A stretch of 35,513 nucleotides of DNA from Treponema sp. (GTDB lineage Bacteria > Spirochaetota > Spirochaetia > Treponematales > Breznakiellaceae), in NCBI GenBank assembly GCA_031280125.1, contig JAITHE010000148.1:1-35513 (forward strand), given 5' to 3'. Shown one piece after another: positions 15,583-23,014 of the stretch (its first letter is position 1; each line of letters opens with the position of its first letter). The notes below the pieces were generated by a model. That model made no database searches and had not been told where the DNA came from. It saw only the letters and a program-made list of their open reading frames with translations. Made by a program: the position numbers and the translations under genes.

Positions 15583-17621
15583 CCTTCTGTTGTTTCCTCC
15601 TCCGGGATTATTTCGGCGGATTCACTTTCCTGGATGCCGGAAAACCGCCGCACCGCCTCCCAGATATCCCCGGATTTAACGGGATATTTTTCAAAGGGGT
15701 AATCCAGGGCCTGGGAAAGAGCCTGGATATAGGCGGCGGGAACGGTATTGATCGCCAGTTCTCCGATACCCTTGATATTTCCCTGGGACCAGAGAAAATC
15801 AATCACCGGAGGAGGTACTTCTTCCGGCCGGTGGGTGGGCGCCAGGGCTTCAAGAACACCCAGGACAGTACTTTTTCTGGCCCGGTCTTCCGCCAGGATC
15901 TGGCCTCCGTCCAGGGCCATCCATATTCCCCGGATTCGGGGGACGTACTCCACCGGATCGATCTCCGTTTCCACCACGGCGCTTCCCCAGCTTAGGGGAG
16001 AAAGGGCGTTTTCGTTACAGATCTGGCCGGACCAGGCAGGGGTCTTCAGGATCTGGCAGTACCGCCTCGCCGTAATGGGCAGGGGATCCCGAAAACGCTG
16101 CCGCCGGATAGCGGTACAGGCCTTTTCAATAAGCCTGGTAAGCAGGATCCCCCGGGAAAGGCAGGCCGGTCCTGATTCGGGGATGGTCCTGTCCGCATCC
16201 CGGGAGGATATACGCAGTTCCTCCACCCCCAAGATCCGGGCCGCCAGAACCTTCCAGGCGTGGATTTGATTGTCCCCCAGGGGAAAGTCGGTCCTGATTT
16301 CCAGGGAACCGTCCTTTTCCAGGGTCAGTTCCACCCCCTCCCTGGCGTCGGCGGGGCTGTAGAGAAAGCCGCTGCCCTGGTAGGCCAGGGCGATTCCTAT
16401 TCCCCGGAGGGGTTCCCTGGGTTTTTCCCGTCGGGGGCGTTCCCGGCGGCTTTTTCGAAGAAGCTCATTGGCGGCCCATTTACGGCAGTAATCACCCATG
16501 GCGGCAACGGCGTCCAGCAGTTCCTCCAGGGGCGGTTCTTCCCGGATTTCGACGCCGATGGACAGTCTATTTCCCTTACGGAGAAAGAATTTTTTCCTCC
16601 ATTCAGAAGGATCTTCCCCCAGAACGTCGGCAATCCGGGAAGCCTGACGTTCGGCGGCAAAAAAGCCCTGGGCCAGGCCAAAACCGCCTATAACCGGAGG
16701 ATTTGTATAACCCCGGGCCCTTAGGCTTACACTTCCATGGCTGTAAGCCCCCAGGGCTCCCAGGGCGATACGGTCTAGAATTTCACCGGCGAAAAGCCCG
16801 AAAGAACCGGGACGGGCGCTTATGTTCACCCGGCTTCCCAGTACCTCTCCCTGTTCGTTCAGGGCGCTTTGTATCCGTATGTCCGCGCCGGCGCTCTCAA
16901 AGAAAAAATCCTCCCGTTTAAGGACGATCTTAACCGGACGGTTTCTGACTCTGGCGGCAACCGCGGCCAGGGCCGCCAAAAAAGAGGGAAACCAGAGCTT
17001 TTCATCGCAGCGGATTCTGCACCGTGTACCGTGGACTTCCACAGATCCGGCCTTGATATTAAGGACCCGGGCCACGGAGTTCCGGATATGACCGGGCCAC
17101 TGGGTTGGGGCATGGATGATCATTTCTCCGCCGGGACCAGGCAGGGCTATGGCCCCCGGCGCTTCGCCGGCCCGGGCCTTGTACAAATCGGCCCTGTAAC
17201 GGCCTTCCACCACCCGGGCCGCCCTTTCAAAGGCCCCCTCCGTATCGCCGTTATGATAGGTCCTTTCCAGCATGATTTCTTGCTCTTCCCCCTCTTGCAC
17301 CAGGACGGTACATTGCCCCGCCAGTTCCCTGAGTTTTGCCGGATCCGGCCCCAGGAGCAGCCCTGCCGGCTGGCCCCGGTGGAGCAGTTTTTTTTCCGCC
17401 AGCAGGGGGATTTTCCGGGATCCCCCGCAAGATCTCTGCGGCCCGGAATACACAAAAAAACCGTTCACCCCGGGAATATCGGCGGCGGTGATTAGGGAGG
17501 TATTTGAAGGAAGCCGGGGAGTCCGTATATCCTCCAAAAGACCCGCCGAGGGGGCGCGGAGGAGGATTCCCGTCAGGCAGTGTTTTATGCTGATGTCATC
17601 CACAAAGGGGGGCTTTTCCAC
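15579..17621 (-). CDS. Divergent molybdenum hydroxylase large subunit (xanthine dehydrogenase family)
   Basis: A 680-residue member of the aldehyde oxidase/xanthine dehydrogenase molybdopterin-binding family, somewhat shorter than the usual 750-780. The order of family landmarks is kept: an N-terminal ALRAPSA-like segment, NRPVKIVLKRED near 227-238, GGFGLAQGFFAAERQA, and the catalytic glutamate in IKGIGE (E621) followed by PAAYIQALSQAL. The cofactor loop normally reading GGGFGGK is replaced around residues 198-208 by GTRCRIRCDEK, and the arginine of the RGFG motif is absent. The start is GTG 17621 with GGAGG four bases upstream, 14 bp after the aminotransferase stop. It may bind an altered cofactor or be inactive; the substrate cannot be assigned. 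Confidence 0.78.
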   Translation of the reverse strand: MEKPPFVDDISIKHCLTGILLRAPSAGLLEDIRTPRLPSNTSLITAADIPGVNGFFVYSGPQRSCGGSRKIPLLAEKKLLHRGQPAGLLLGPDPAKLRELAGQCTVLVQEGEEQEIMLERTYHNGDTEGAFERAARVVEGRYRADLYKARAGEAPGAIALPGPGGEMIIHAPTQWPGHIRNSVARVLNIKAGSVEVHGTRCRIRCDEKLWFPSFLAALAAVAARVRNRPVKIVLKREDFFFESAGADIRIQSALNEQGEVLGSRVNISARPGSFGLFAGEILDRIALGALGAYSHGSVSLRARGYTNPPVIGGFGLAQGFFAAERQASRIADVLGEDPSEWRKKFFLRKGNRLSIGVEIREEPPLEELLDAVAAMGDYCRKWAANELLRKSRRERPRREKPREPLRGIGIALAYQGSGFLYSPADAREGVELTLEKDGSLEIRTDFPLGDNQIHAWKVLAARILGVEELRISSRDADRTIPESGPACLSRGILLTRLIEKACTAIRRQRFRDPLPITARRYCQILKTPAWSGQICNENALSPLSWGSAVVETEIDPVEYVPRIRGIWMALDGGQILAEDRARKSTVLGVLEALAPTHRPEEVPPPVIDFLWSQGNIKGIGELAINTVPAAYIQALSQALDYPFEKYPVKSGDIWEAVRRFSGIQESESAEIIPEEETTEG

Positions 17622-17635
17622 GGAACCTCCGGCGC

Positions 17636-19027
17636 TTATTCATTCTGGAGGGTTTCGATCACCCCCCGGATCACCCGGTCTACCTGGCCGCTTGTCATGC
17701 CGGGCCAGATGGGGAGGGACACGGTTTCCCGGAACCGGGCCAGGGATTGGGGAAGGTCCTCCGCCTTGAGGCCGTACCTGTCTCTATAATAGGGCATAAG
17801 GTGAAGGGGAATAAAGTGGACTGAGGTCCCTATGCCCCGGCGGGCCAGGGCCTCGATAAAGGGATCCCGCTTTTCCGGTTCCCGGAGGCGCAGGGTATAA
17901 AGGTGCCTGGCGCCGCCCGGGGGCGAAAGTACGCAGCCCTCCAGGGGGGCAAAGGCGGCGTCGTACCGGGCGGCGATGGCTTCCCGCATGGCCAGGAGTT
18001 CCCCGGCCCGGCTTAACTGGACCCGGCCCAGGGCCGCCAGGAGGTCCGGCAGGTTGTATTTGAATCCGGGGGCTTGTACCTCGTAGTACCATGAAGCGCC
18101 GGGGGCGGTATAGCGGTTCCAGATCGTCCGGTCTATGCCGTGGCAACGCATGAGGGCGATTCGCTCCGCCATATCCTTCCGGGACGTAACCACCATGCCT
18201 CCCTCCCCGGTGGTGATCGTCTTGGTGGCGTAAAACGAAAAAACCCCGGCGTCTCCGGCGGTTCCCGCCCAGGGCGCTGCGGGGCCCGCATTGCCCCGAG
18301 CCGCCGCGTTTAATTTGGCTGGCCCTTCGGCATTTTCTATGGCGGCGGCTTGTGCCGGGCCTACGCCGTGCGGCGTTTGTTGATCAACATGCTCACCGGT
18401 TCGCATGCATATCCGGGCGGGAAAGGCGTGGGCCGCGTCCTCAATGACGGCGAGGCCCCGGCGGCGGGCGATGGCGAGGATCCCCTCCATGTCGCAGGGA
18501 AAGCCCCCAATGTGGACGGGGATCACCGCCCTGGGCCGGAGGGGGCCCGTACCCGGGCCGCCCAGGGTTTTGCCCGCCGCCACGGCGTCCACCGCCGCCT
18601 CCAGTGCCCGGGGGTCCATGTTGTACGAGTCCGGGGCGATGTCCACAAAGACCGCCTCGGCCCCCAGATAGCGGACCACTTCGGCGGTAGAGGTAAAGGT
18701 GTAGGAGGGGAGAAACACCGCCTGTCTGGGGCCGATCCTCGCCGCTTCCAGGGCCAGGTGCAGCCCCGAGGTGGCGGAGTTCACCGCCAGACAGAACCGT
18801 TCCCCCGGCGGGCCGTCCTGGAGGAAGCGGCGGAATTCCTCCTCGAAGGCCAGGGCTTCCTTTCCCGTGGTAAGCCAGCCGGAACGGAGCACCCGGAGAA
18901 CCGCCGCTTCTTCTTCCGGGCCTATGAAGGGTTTGGCAAAGGGAATATGTTCCCCGCCGCTTTCCAAACAAGATGCTATTGCGGGATCTCCCGGCTTTTG
19001 CGGGGACGGTTCGTTTGTTCCGGCCAT
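17636..19027 (-). CDS. DegT/DnrJ/EryC1/StrS-type sugar aminotransferase
   Basis: A PLP-dependent aminotransferase of 463 residues that probably aminates a 4-keto nucleotide sugar made by the CapD-like enzyme just upstream. HIPFAKPFIGPEEE and SGWLTTGKEALAFEEEF open the fold, CLAVNSATSGLHLALEA binds the cofactor phosphate, VIEDAAHAF carries the PLP-contact aspartate, and the Schiff-base lysine is K269 in FSFYATKTITTGEGG. Between VIEDAAHAF and GDAGVFSFY there are about 50 extra residues, low-complexity and Ala/Gly-rich. The start is ATG 19027, two bases after the preceding stop; TTG 19033, which overlaps that stop, is the alternative. Confidence 0.9.
   Translation of the reverse strand: MAGTNEPSPQKPGDPAIASCLESGGEHIPFAKPFIGPEEEAAVLRVLRSGWLTTGKEALAFEEEFRRFLQDGPPGERFCLAVNSATSGLHLALEAARIGPRQAVFLPSYTFTSTAEVVRYLGAEAVFVDIAPDSYNMDPRALEAAVDAVAAGKTLGGPGTGPLRPRAVIPVHIGGFPCDMEGILAIARRRGLAVIEDAAHAFPARICMRTGEHVDQQTPHGVGPAQAAAIENAEGPAKLNAAARGNAGPAAPWAGTAGDAGVFSFYATKTITTGEGGMVVTSRKDMAERIALMRCHGIDRTIWNRYTAPGASWYYEVQAPGFKYNLPDLLAALGRVQLSRAGELLAMREAIAARYDAAFAPLEGCVLSPPGGARHLYTLRLREPEKRDPFIEALARRGIGTSVHFIPLHLMPYYRDRYGLKAEDLPQSLARFRETVSLPIWPGMTSGQVDRVIRGVIETLQNE
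18266..18418 (-). other. Palindrome-rich in-frame insertion in the aminotransferase gene
   Basis: This roughly 153-bp segment has no counterpart in typical DegT-family enzymes and keeps the frame open. It contains three perfect inverted repeats: TGTTGATCAACA (18378-18389), ACGCCG-TG-CGGCGT (18363-18376), and TGCGGG-G-CCCGCA near 18279-18291. The limits are approximate because they are inferred from the protein family pattern. It resembles in concept the protein-embedded palindromic elements known from Rickettsia. Confidence 0.45.
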
Positions 19028-19029
19028 TA

Positions 19030-20589
19030 TCAACGGATCAATGAGGGGCGTTTAATACGGATCACTTGACCCGGCCCTGTGGCTTCCGCCGCGGCGGTCC
19101 CGGTTCCGGCGGAAGGGGCAGCGGATTTTCGTGCGAGCCCCGGCGCGGCCTCTTCCAGCAGTTTCCGGAGGAGGACGGCGTTCCGGTAATCCCCGGGACG
19201 GCGGGGATCTCTGCGGACCACGGAGGAGAGCCGTTCCAGGAGGACCTCCACATCAAGGCACGCCGCCCCGGGACGGCGCTGGACCTTAAGGATACGGCTG
19301 AACTCCGTGGGGAGCGGTTCCTCCCCGGCGGACCAGAGTTTTTCGTCCAGCCGTTCTCCCTGCCGGGTACCGGTGTATTCAATTTTAATGTCCCGGCCCG
19401 GCTCGAAACCGTAAAAACGGATCATCTGCTCCGCCAGATCCCGGATCAGCACAGGCTCCCCCATGTCCAGGAGGTAGAGCCGGCCGTTTTCACCCACCCC
19501 CCCGGCCTTGAGGACCAGGGAACATGCCTCCGGTATGGTCATGAACCAGCGCCGCATGTCCGGGTGGGTTACCGTTACGGGGCCGCCCTTTTCAATCTGT
19601 TTCTGGAAAAGGAGCATAATCGAGCCCCGGGATCCCAGGACATTACCGAAGCGGACCACTATGAAACGGTTTTCTTCCGATGCGGCAGCGAGGACCAGCT
19701 TTTCGCAGAGGAACTTGGAAACGCCATAGACCGACACGGGATCCACCGCCTTGTCGGTGGTGATGTGGACAAAACGCTTGACCGCTGCGGCCCTGGCGGC
19801 GTCCACCAGGTTTTTAGTTCCAAACAGGTTGTTTTCAACCGCCGCCACAGGATTTTCTTCCATCATGGGGACGTGCTTGTAGGCCGCGGTGTGGAAGATC
19901 ACATCCGCCTTAAGGCGGTCCAGGATATAATGCATGTAATCCCGGTCCTTCAGATCCCCTATGACGGGGACGATCGTGGCTTTTTCACCCACCCCCTCTT
20001 CCTGAAGAAGCCGGAGTTCCCGGTCGATGAGGTAGATCGAATTTTCCCCGTGGCCAAAGAGGTAGAGCCGGGAAGCGCCGCCGGAGAGGAGTTGGCGGCA
20101 GAGTTCGCTCCCAATGGAGCCTCCCGCGCCGGTTACAAGGACCCGCTTGTCCCTAAGGTAGGCCAGGCTTTCCTTAAGGTTTACCGCCACCGGGGTCCGG
20201 CCCAGAAGATCCTGGGGATCAATGGACCGGGTCTGGATAAGGTGGGCTTCCCCCTCAATGATCTGGGAGATCCCCGGCAGTATCCTGATCCGTTGGAACC
20301 CGGCGTTTTTGAGGATGCCGTAGAGTTCCGAAAGGTATTCCCTGGAGGCGCTGGGGATGGCGATGATCGCCTCGTCGGCGCTTTTCATTCGTAAAAGAGG
20401 CGCCGCGTCCCTGATGGGACCCAGTACGGGTACACCTCCGATTTTTTTGCCGATCTTGGCCGGATCGTCGTCCAAAAAGGCTACCACCGTACCAAAGATC
20501 GCCTTGGCCCGGATCTCCGCCGCCAGGGTGCGGCCGGCAAATCCGGCTCCGATGATATACAGTTTTGAAGCTCTGCCGGTTTTTTTCAT
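19030..20589 (-). CDS. CapD/WbpM-like nucleotide-sugar dehydratase/epimerase (no membrane anchor)
   Basis: A 519-residue protein. Residues about 8-135 form an N-terminal Rossmann domain (LYIIGAGFAGRTLA), and residues about 145-430 an extended SDR domain with TGAGGSIG at 153-160, GDLKDRDYM, AAYKHVPMMEENP and ITTDKAVDP. This is the FlaA1/PglF/WbpM/CapD family, which makes 4-keto-6-deoxy sugars from UDP-GlcNAc or epimerises it. The four N-terminal membrane helices of WbpM are missing, so it should be cytosolic. At the position where family members usually have methionine (VMGATK) it has tyrosine (Y288 with K292). ATG 20589 follows GGGGAGGGG. A low-complexity tail ends the protein. The aminotransferase downstream would use its keto-sugar product. 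Confidence 0.88.
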   Translation of the reverse strand: MKKTGRASKLYIIGAGFAGRTLAAEIRAKAIFGTVVAFLDDDPAKIGKKIGGVPVLGPIRDAAPLLRMKSADEAIIAIPSASREYLSELYGILKNAGFQRIRILPGISQIIEGEAHLIQTRSIDPQDLLGRTPVAVNLKESLAYLRDKRVLVTGAGGSIGSELCRQLLSGGASRLYLFGHGENSIYLIDRELRLLQEEGVGEKATIVPVIGDLKDRDYMHYILDRLKADVIFHTAAYKHVPMMEENPVAAVENNLFGTKNLVDAARAAAVKRFVHITTDKAVDPVSVYGVSKFLCEKLVLAAASEENRFIVVRFGNVLGSRGSIMLLFQKQIEKGGPVTVTHPDMRRWFMTIPEACSLVLKAGGVGENGRLYLLDMGEPVLIRDLAEQMIRFYGFEPGRDIKIEYTGTRQGERLDEKLWSAGEEPLPTEFSRILKVQRRPGAACLDVEVLLERLSSVVRRDPRRPGDYRNAVLLRKLLEEAAPGLARKSAAPSAGTGTAAAEATGPGQVIRIKRPSLIR

Positions 20590-20621
20590 TATTTTCCCCT
20601 CCCCAGGTTCCCGCAAATCCG

Positions 20622-21164
20622 CTACAATCGCAGCCTTCGTCCCGCCACGGGTTCCAAGAGCTCAAATCCCAAGTCTATAGTAAACGAATCGTCGTAAAGA
20701 TCAAGTTTTATTTTAGCCCTTCCCTTTCTTTTATCGACCTTGAGGATATTTCCCTCAAGCCCTGCCAGGGGACCGTCCACCACCACGATCCGGGAATTTT
20801 CATCGAAGTAGACCCGGGAAATCCCCGCCAGGGGTCCCGCTTTTTTGATAAAGTGGAGTACCGTTTCCAGATCCCGCCCCCCCAGGGGCTGGATGTTCTG
20901 GTTGGATTTAAGAAAGCGGTAAAAACCTTCGGTTCTGCGGAACTGCCACTGGTGGCTAAAAATTGAATCTTCCGGGTCCAGTTCAAGAAAAATATAACCG
21001 GGAAAAACCGCCAGGGCGTTTTGAACCATGATTCCCTTCCGGCGGATAGAAAGAGTCCGCTGGGGAAAGTATATCCGTACCGTACAGTCAGGGTACAGGG
21101 CGCGGAAAAGACGGACGTACCGTTCTTCTCCTTGGGTTTTTACATGGACCGCATAGTAATTCAT
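20622..21164 (-). CDS. NusG-family processive antitermination factor (RfaH/LoaP type)
   Basis: A 180-residue NusG paralog. The N-terminal NGN domain (YYAVHVKTQGEERYVRLF through FPGYIFLELD) binds RNA polymerase, and the C-terminal KOW domain (RIVVVDGPLAGLEGNILKVD) can contact ribosome, Rho or RNA. Housekeeping NusG normally lies beside secE and ribosomal protein genes. This one is the first gene of a 21-kb co-directional glycan/envelope block, the setting of RfaH, UpxY and LoaP factors. LoaP-type proteins are reported in spirochetes. It probably lets polymerase read through terminators within its own operon (inference). There is no Shine-Dalgarno sequence before ATG 21164, and a promoter-like sequence ends ten bases upstream. 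Confidence 0.88.
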   Translation of the reverse strand: MNYYAVHVKTQGEERYVRLFRALYPDCTVRIYFPQRTLSIRRKGIMVQNALAVFPGYIFLELDPEDSIFSHQWQFRRTEGFYRFLKSNQNIQPLGGRDLETVLHFIKKAGPLAGISRVYFDENSRIVVVDGPLAGLEGNILKVDKRKGRAKIKLDLYDDSFTIDLGFELLEPVAGRRLRL

Positions 21165-21170
21165 ATTGAA

Positions 21171-21176
21171 TATAAT
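21171..21176 (+). promoter_or_regulatory. -10 box for the exported-protein pair
   Basis: A perfect TATAAT on the plus strand would start transcripts near 21183, about 40 bases before ATG 21224. That ATG has AGAGGAG four bases upstream. No convincing -35 was found. The box physically overlaps the minus-strand -10 of the NusG-like gene, so the two promoters may exclude each other. Confidence 0.4.
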
Positions 21177-21183
21177 TGTAACA
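21175..21183 (-). promoter_or_regulatory. Extended -10 promoter for the NusG-like gene
   Basis: On the minus strand the sequence TGTTACAAT ends at 21175, a TGn plus TACAAT extended -10 element. The -35 region at 21203-21198 (TCGGCT) matches weakly, as is common with extended -10 promoters. Transcription would begin near 21168, leaving almost no 5' leader before ATG 21164. It overlaps a plus-strand TATAAT (21171-21176). Confidence 0.45.
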
Positions 21184-21223
21184 TGGGGAAATAAAAAAGC
21201 CGATAGTTAAGTAGAGGAGTACC

Positions 21224-21721
21224 ATGAAAAAGCGGTGTATCGTTTTATTCCTTTTGGCGGGTATTCTGATCCCCCTTCCGGCTGCGACCATTTCCGTGCT
21301 GGTGATTGAAACAGGTCTGCCCCCAGGAATGGGAGCCACCGAATCCGCTTCGGTCTGGGAAAGCGGTTTGATGGACGCTTTTTTTGATGCGGGCCACATT
21401 GTCTCCAATGCTCCTATTCTGCGCCTGGAGGAAACCCCCGGTTCCGAATTCCCTCCGGAGGTACGCCGTGATTTTGACGCCGCCAGGATCGGTGGATCGG
21501 ATTTTTTTGTGATGGTACTTATTAAATACCGGGGTGTTCCGCCCGAAACGGAACAGGAAGAGCCCCGGGAAATAACCATAAAACTGTTCAGCGTTTCCTC
21601 GGGGAAGCTGATTTATGAAATGTCGGCCGCCGCCAAAGCCTGGGGAAGCTCCCAGGAGGCGTTTCTTGACGCCAAGCGGAACGCGGGATACCTTATTCCC
21701 CGCCTGTCTAGAAGGGGCTAG
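21224..21721 (+). CDS. Exported protein of unknown function
   Basis: A 165-residue protein not recognised as a named family. A clear signal peptide (MKKRCIVLFLLAGILIPLPA) is cut near residue 20. The mature part starts with ISVLVIETGLPPG, then an alpha/beta pattern including SDFFVMVLIKYRG and REITIKLFSVSSGKLIYEMS. That layout resembles small periplasmic domains of the CsgG/TolB-N/LpoB kind, but the similarity is only structural impression. AGAGGAG precedes the ATG. It is three bases upstream of the SPOR-domain gene, so the two are probably one operon and may both act at the cell wall. Confidence 0.75.
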   Translation: MKKRCIVLFLLAGILIPLPAATISVLVIETGLPPGMGATESASVWESGLMDAFFDAGHIVSNAPILRLEETPGSEFPPEVRRDFDAARIGGSDFFVMVLIKYRGVPPETEQEEPREITIKLFSVSSGKLIYEMSAAAKAWGSSQEAFLDAKRNAGYLIPRLSRRG

Positions 21722-21724
21722 AAT

Positions 21725-22900
21725 GTGAAAAAGATCCTTTTCTGCCTGCTGACGCCGGCGCTGGTTATCCTTTTTACCGGAGCGTCCGTCTGGGAGGGGG
21801 CGGCGGCGGTTTCCGGCGACTTTCCTGATGCAGGGCTCTACGTGGCCACCAATTCCTTTCCCCGGAATACGGTGGTGGATTTGACCAATTTGGAAACCGG
21901 CAAAACCGTCCGGGTCATCGTTACCGCAGGGCTTGAATCGCCGGGGCTGCTGGCCCTTGTTTCCCGGGAAGCCGCCGCCGCGGTGGGGCTCCAGAGCAGA
22001 ACCATTGGCCGGATCAGGATGATCCAGCCTTCCGATCCGGTGGCCTTTTCCCGTTTTACCGAGGATTATTTCCGTTCCGGCGATCCCGACTACGATCCCC
22101 GGGCGGCGGTGGAAGAAGCGGGCCGTGTTCCCGGTGTTACCGCCGCCCCCGGAACGCCTCCGTCCGGAAAAGAACCTGACAAACCCGCCGCCCAGGAACA
22201 TTCCGCTGCTTCCAGGGAAAGGGAAAAGGATCCCGAAAGCGCCTGGATCGCTTCTTCCCCGGCTGTTCCCCCGGCGGATACGGGCGGTACGGATCCCTAT
22301 GGTCCGGTCTATGAAATGCTGCCCTATCCTCCTGTATCTTCCCTTCCCGCGCAGCCGCCCGTGTCCGTACCGGAAACGATTCCGCCGCCGGCGGCTGTAC
22401 CTGAAGCGCCCCCGCCGCCTGTGTCCATACCAGCGGCGCCTCAAGACGTTCCTGCCGCCGGGGCGGATCCGGGGTATGTCTATATGCTGATCCCTGCCGA
22501 AGAAAGACCGCCCATTAGCTGGGATACCAGCCCTATTCCGCCGCCGGTTAAACCGGACCCAAAGCCGGAACCGCCTCCGAAGCCGGTTCAGCGGGAACCT
22601 GAAAGGATCATCCTTATCCCCGGCGCTGTGCCCGGGACATTCAGCGTTCCTTCGGTGGTTGAACTTGAAACGGGAAAATACTATCTCCAGATCGGGGCCT
22701 ATGGGAGGGTGGAACTGGTGGAAAAGGAACTGGCCAGGATTGAAAAAACATACCCCTTGGCGGTGCAGTGTACGAAAAGCAATGAAAAACCAGTCTACCG
22801 CATACTCATAGGCCCCGTCAACCAGGGGGAATCGGGGGCTTTGCTCCGTTCCTTCAAAATCAAAGGATACGACGACGCTTTTGTCAGAAGGGGAGAGTAG
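21725..22900 (+). CDS. Exported RlpA-like (DPBB) and SPOR-domain cell-wall protein
   Basis: A 391-residue secreted protein. The signal peptide MKKILFCLLTPALVILFTGA is followed at about residues 32-100 by a segment like the RlpA double-psi beta-barrel (VDLTNLETGKTVRVIVTAG, then a REAAAAVGL helix). The middle, about 135-310, is a long Pro/Ala-rich disordered linker with repeated PPP runs. The C-terminal 75 residues are a SPOR domain (YYLQIGAYGRVELVEKELAR, YRILIGPV), which binds denuded peptidoglycan at division sites. The Asp that RlpA uses within its NDRGPF motif is absent, so lytic activity is unlikely. The start is GTG 21725 with AAGGGG upstream; the ATG one base before is followed at once by a stop. 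Confidence 0.82.
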   Translation: MKKILFCLLTPALVILFTGASVWEGAAAVSGDFPDAGLYVATNSFPRNTVVDLTNLETGKTVRVIVTAGLESPGLLALVSREAAAAVGLQSRTIGRIRMIQPSDPVAFSRFTEDYFRSGDPDYDPRAAVEEAGRVPGVTAAPGTPPSGKEPDKPAAQEHSAASREREKDPESAWIASSPAVPPADTGGTDPYGPVYEMLPYPPVSSLPAQPPVSVPETIPPPAAVPEAPPPPVSIPAAPQDVPAAGADPGYVYMLIPAEERPPISWDTSPIPPPVKPDPKPEPPPKPVQREPERIILIPGAVPGTFSVPSVVELETGKYYLQIGAYGRVELVEKELARIEKTYPLAVQCTKSNEKPVYRILIGPVNQGESGALLRSFKIKGYDDAFVRRGE

Positions 22901-22914
22901 TTAACCGATCCTCT

Positions 22915-22957
22915 CCGGGCAGGGTTAGGGCGTACACAATGTTTAAGCCCTGTCCGG
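22915..22957. terminator. Inverted repeat between converging genes
   Basis: CCGGGCAGGG (22915-22924) can pair with CCCTGTCCGG (22948-22957), a ten-base stem with one G-U pair and a 23-nt loop. It lies between the SPOR gene stop and the secA stop, where a two-way terminator is expected. No T-run follows on either strand, so it would be an atypical terminator. A second GC-rich hairpin-capable segment follows at about 22957-22978. Confidence 0.3.
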
Positions 22958-23014
22958 CGGACTTGCCCGCGCCCGCCGTCATAATTGGTCTCCGCCCCTG
23001 GAATGACAGCGTTT

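Noticed and set aside
19066-20394. Plus-strand 442-codon frame opposite the CapD-like gene
   Set aside because: Shadow of a well-conserved SDR gene; no family features of its own.
21245-22444. Minus-strand 399-codon Arg/Gly-rich frame
   Set aside because: Reverse complement of the Pro/Ala-rich linker of the SPOR protein and of the small exported protein; low complexity.
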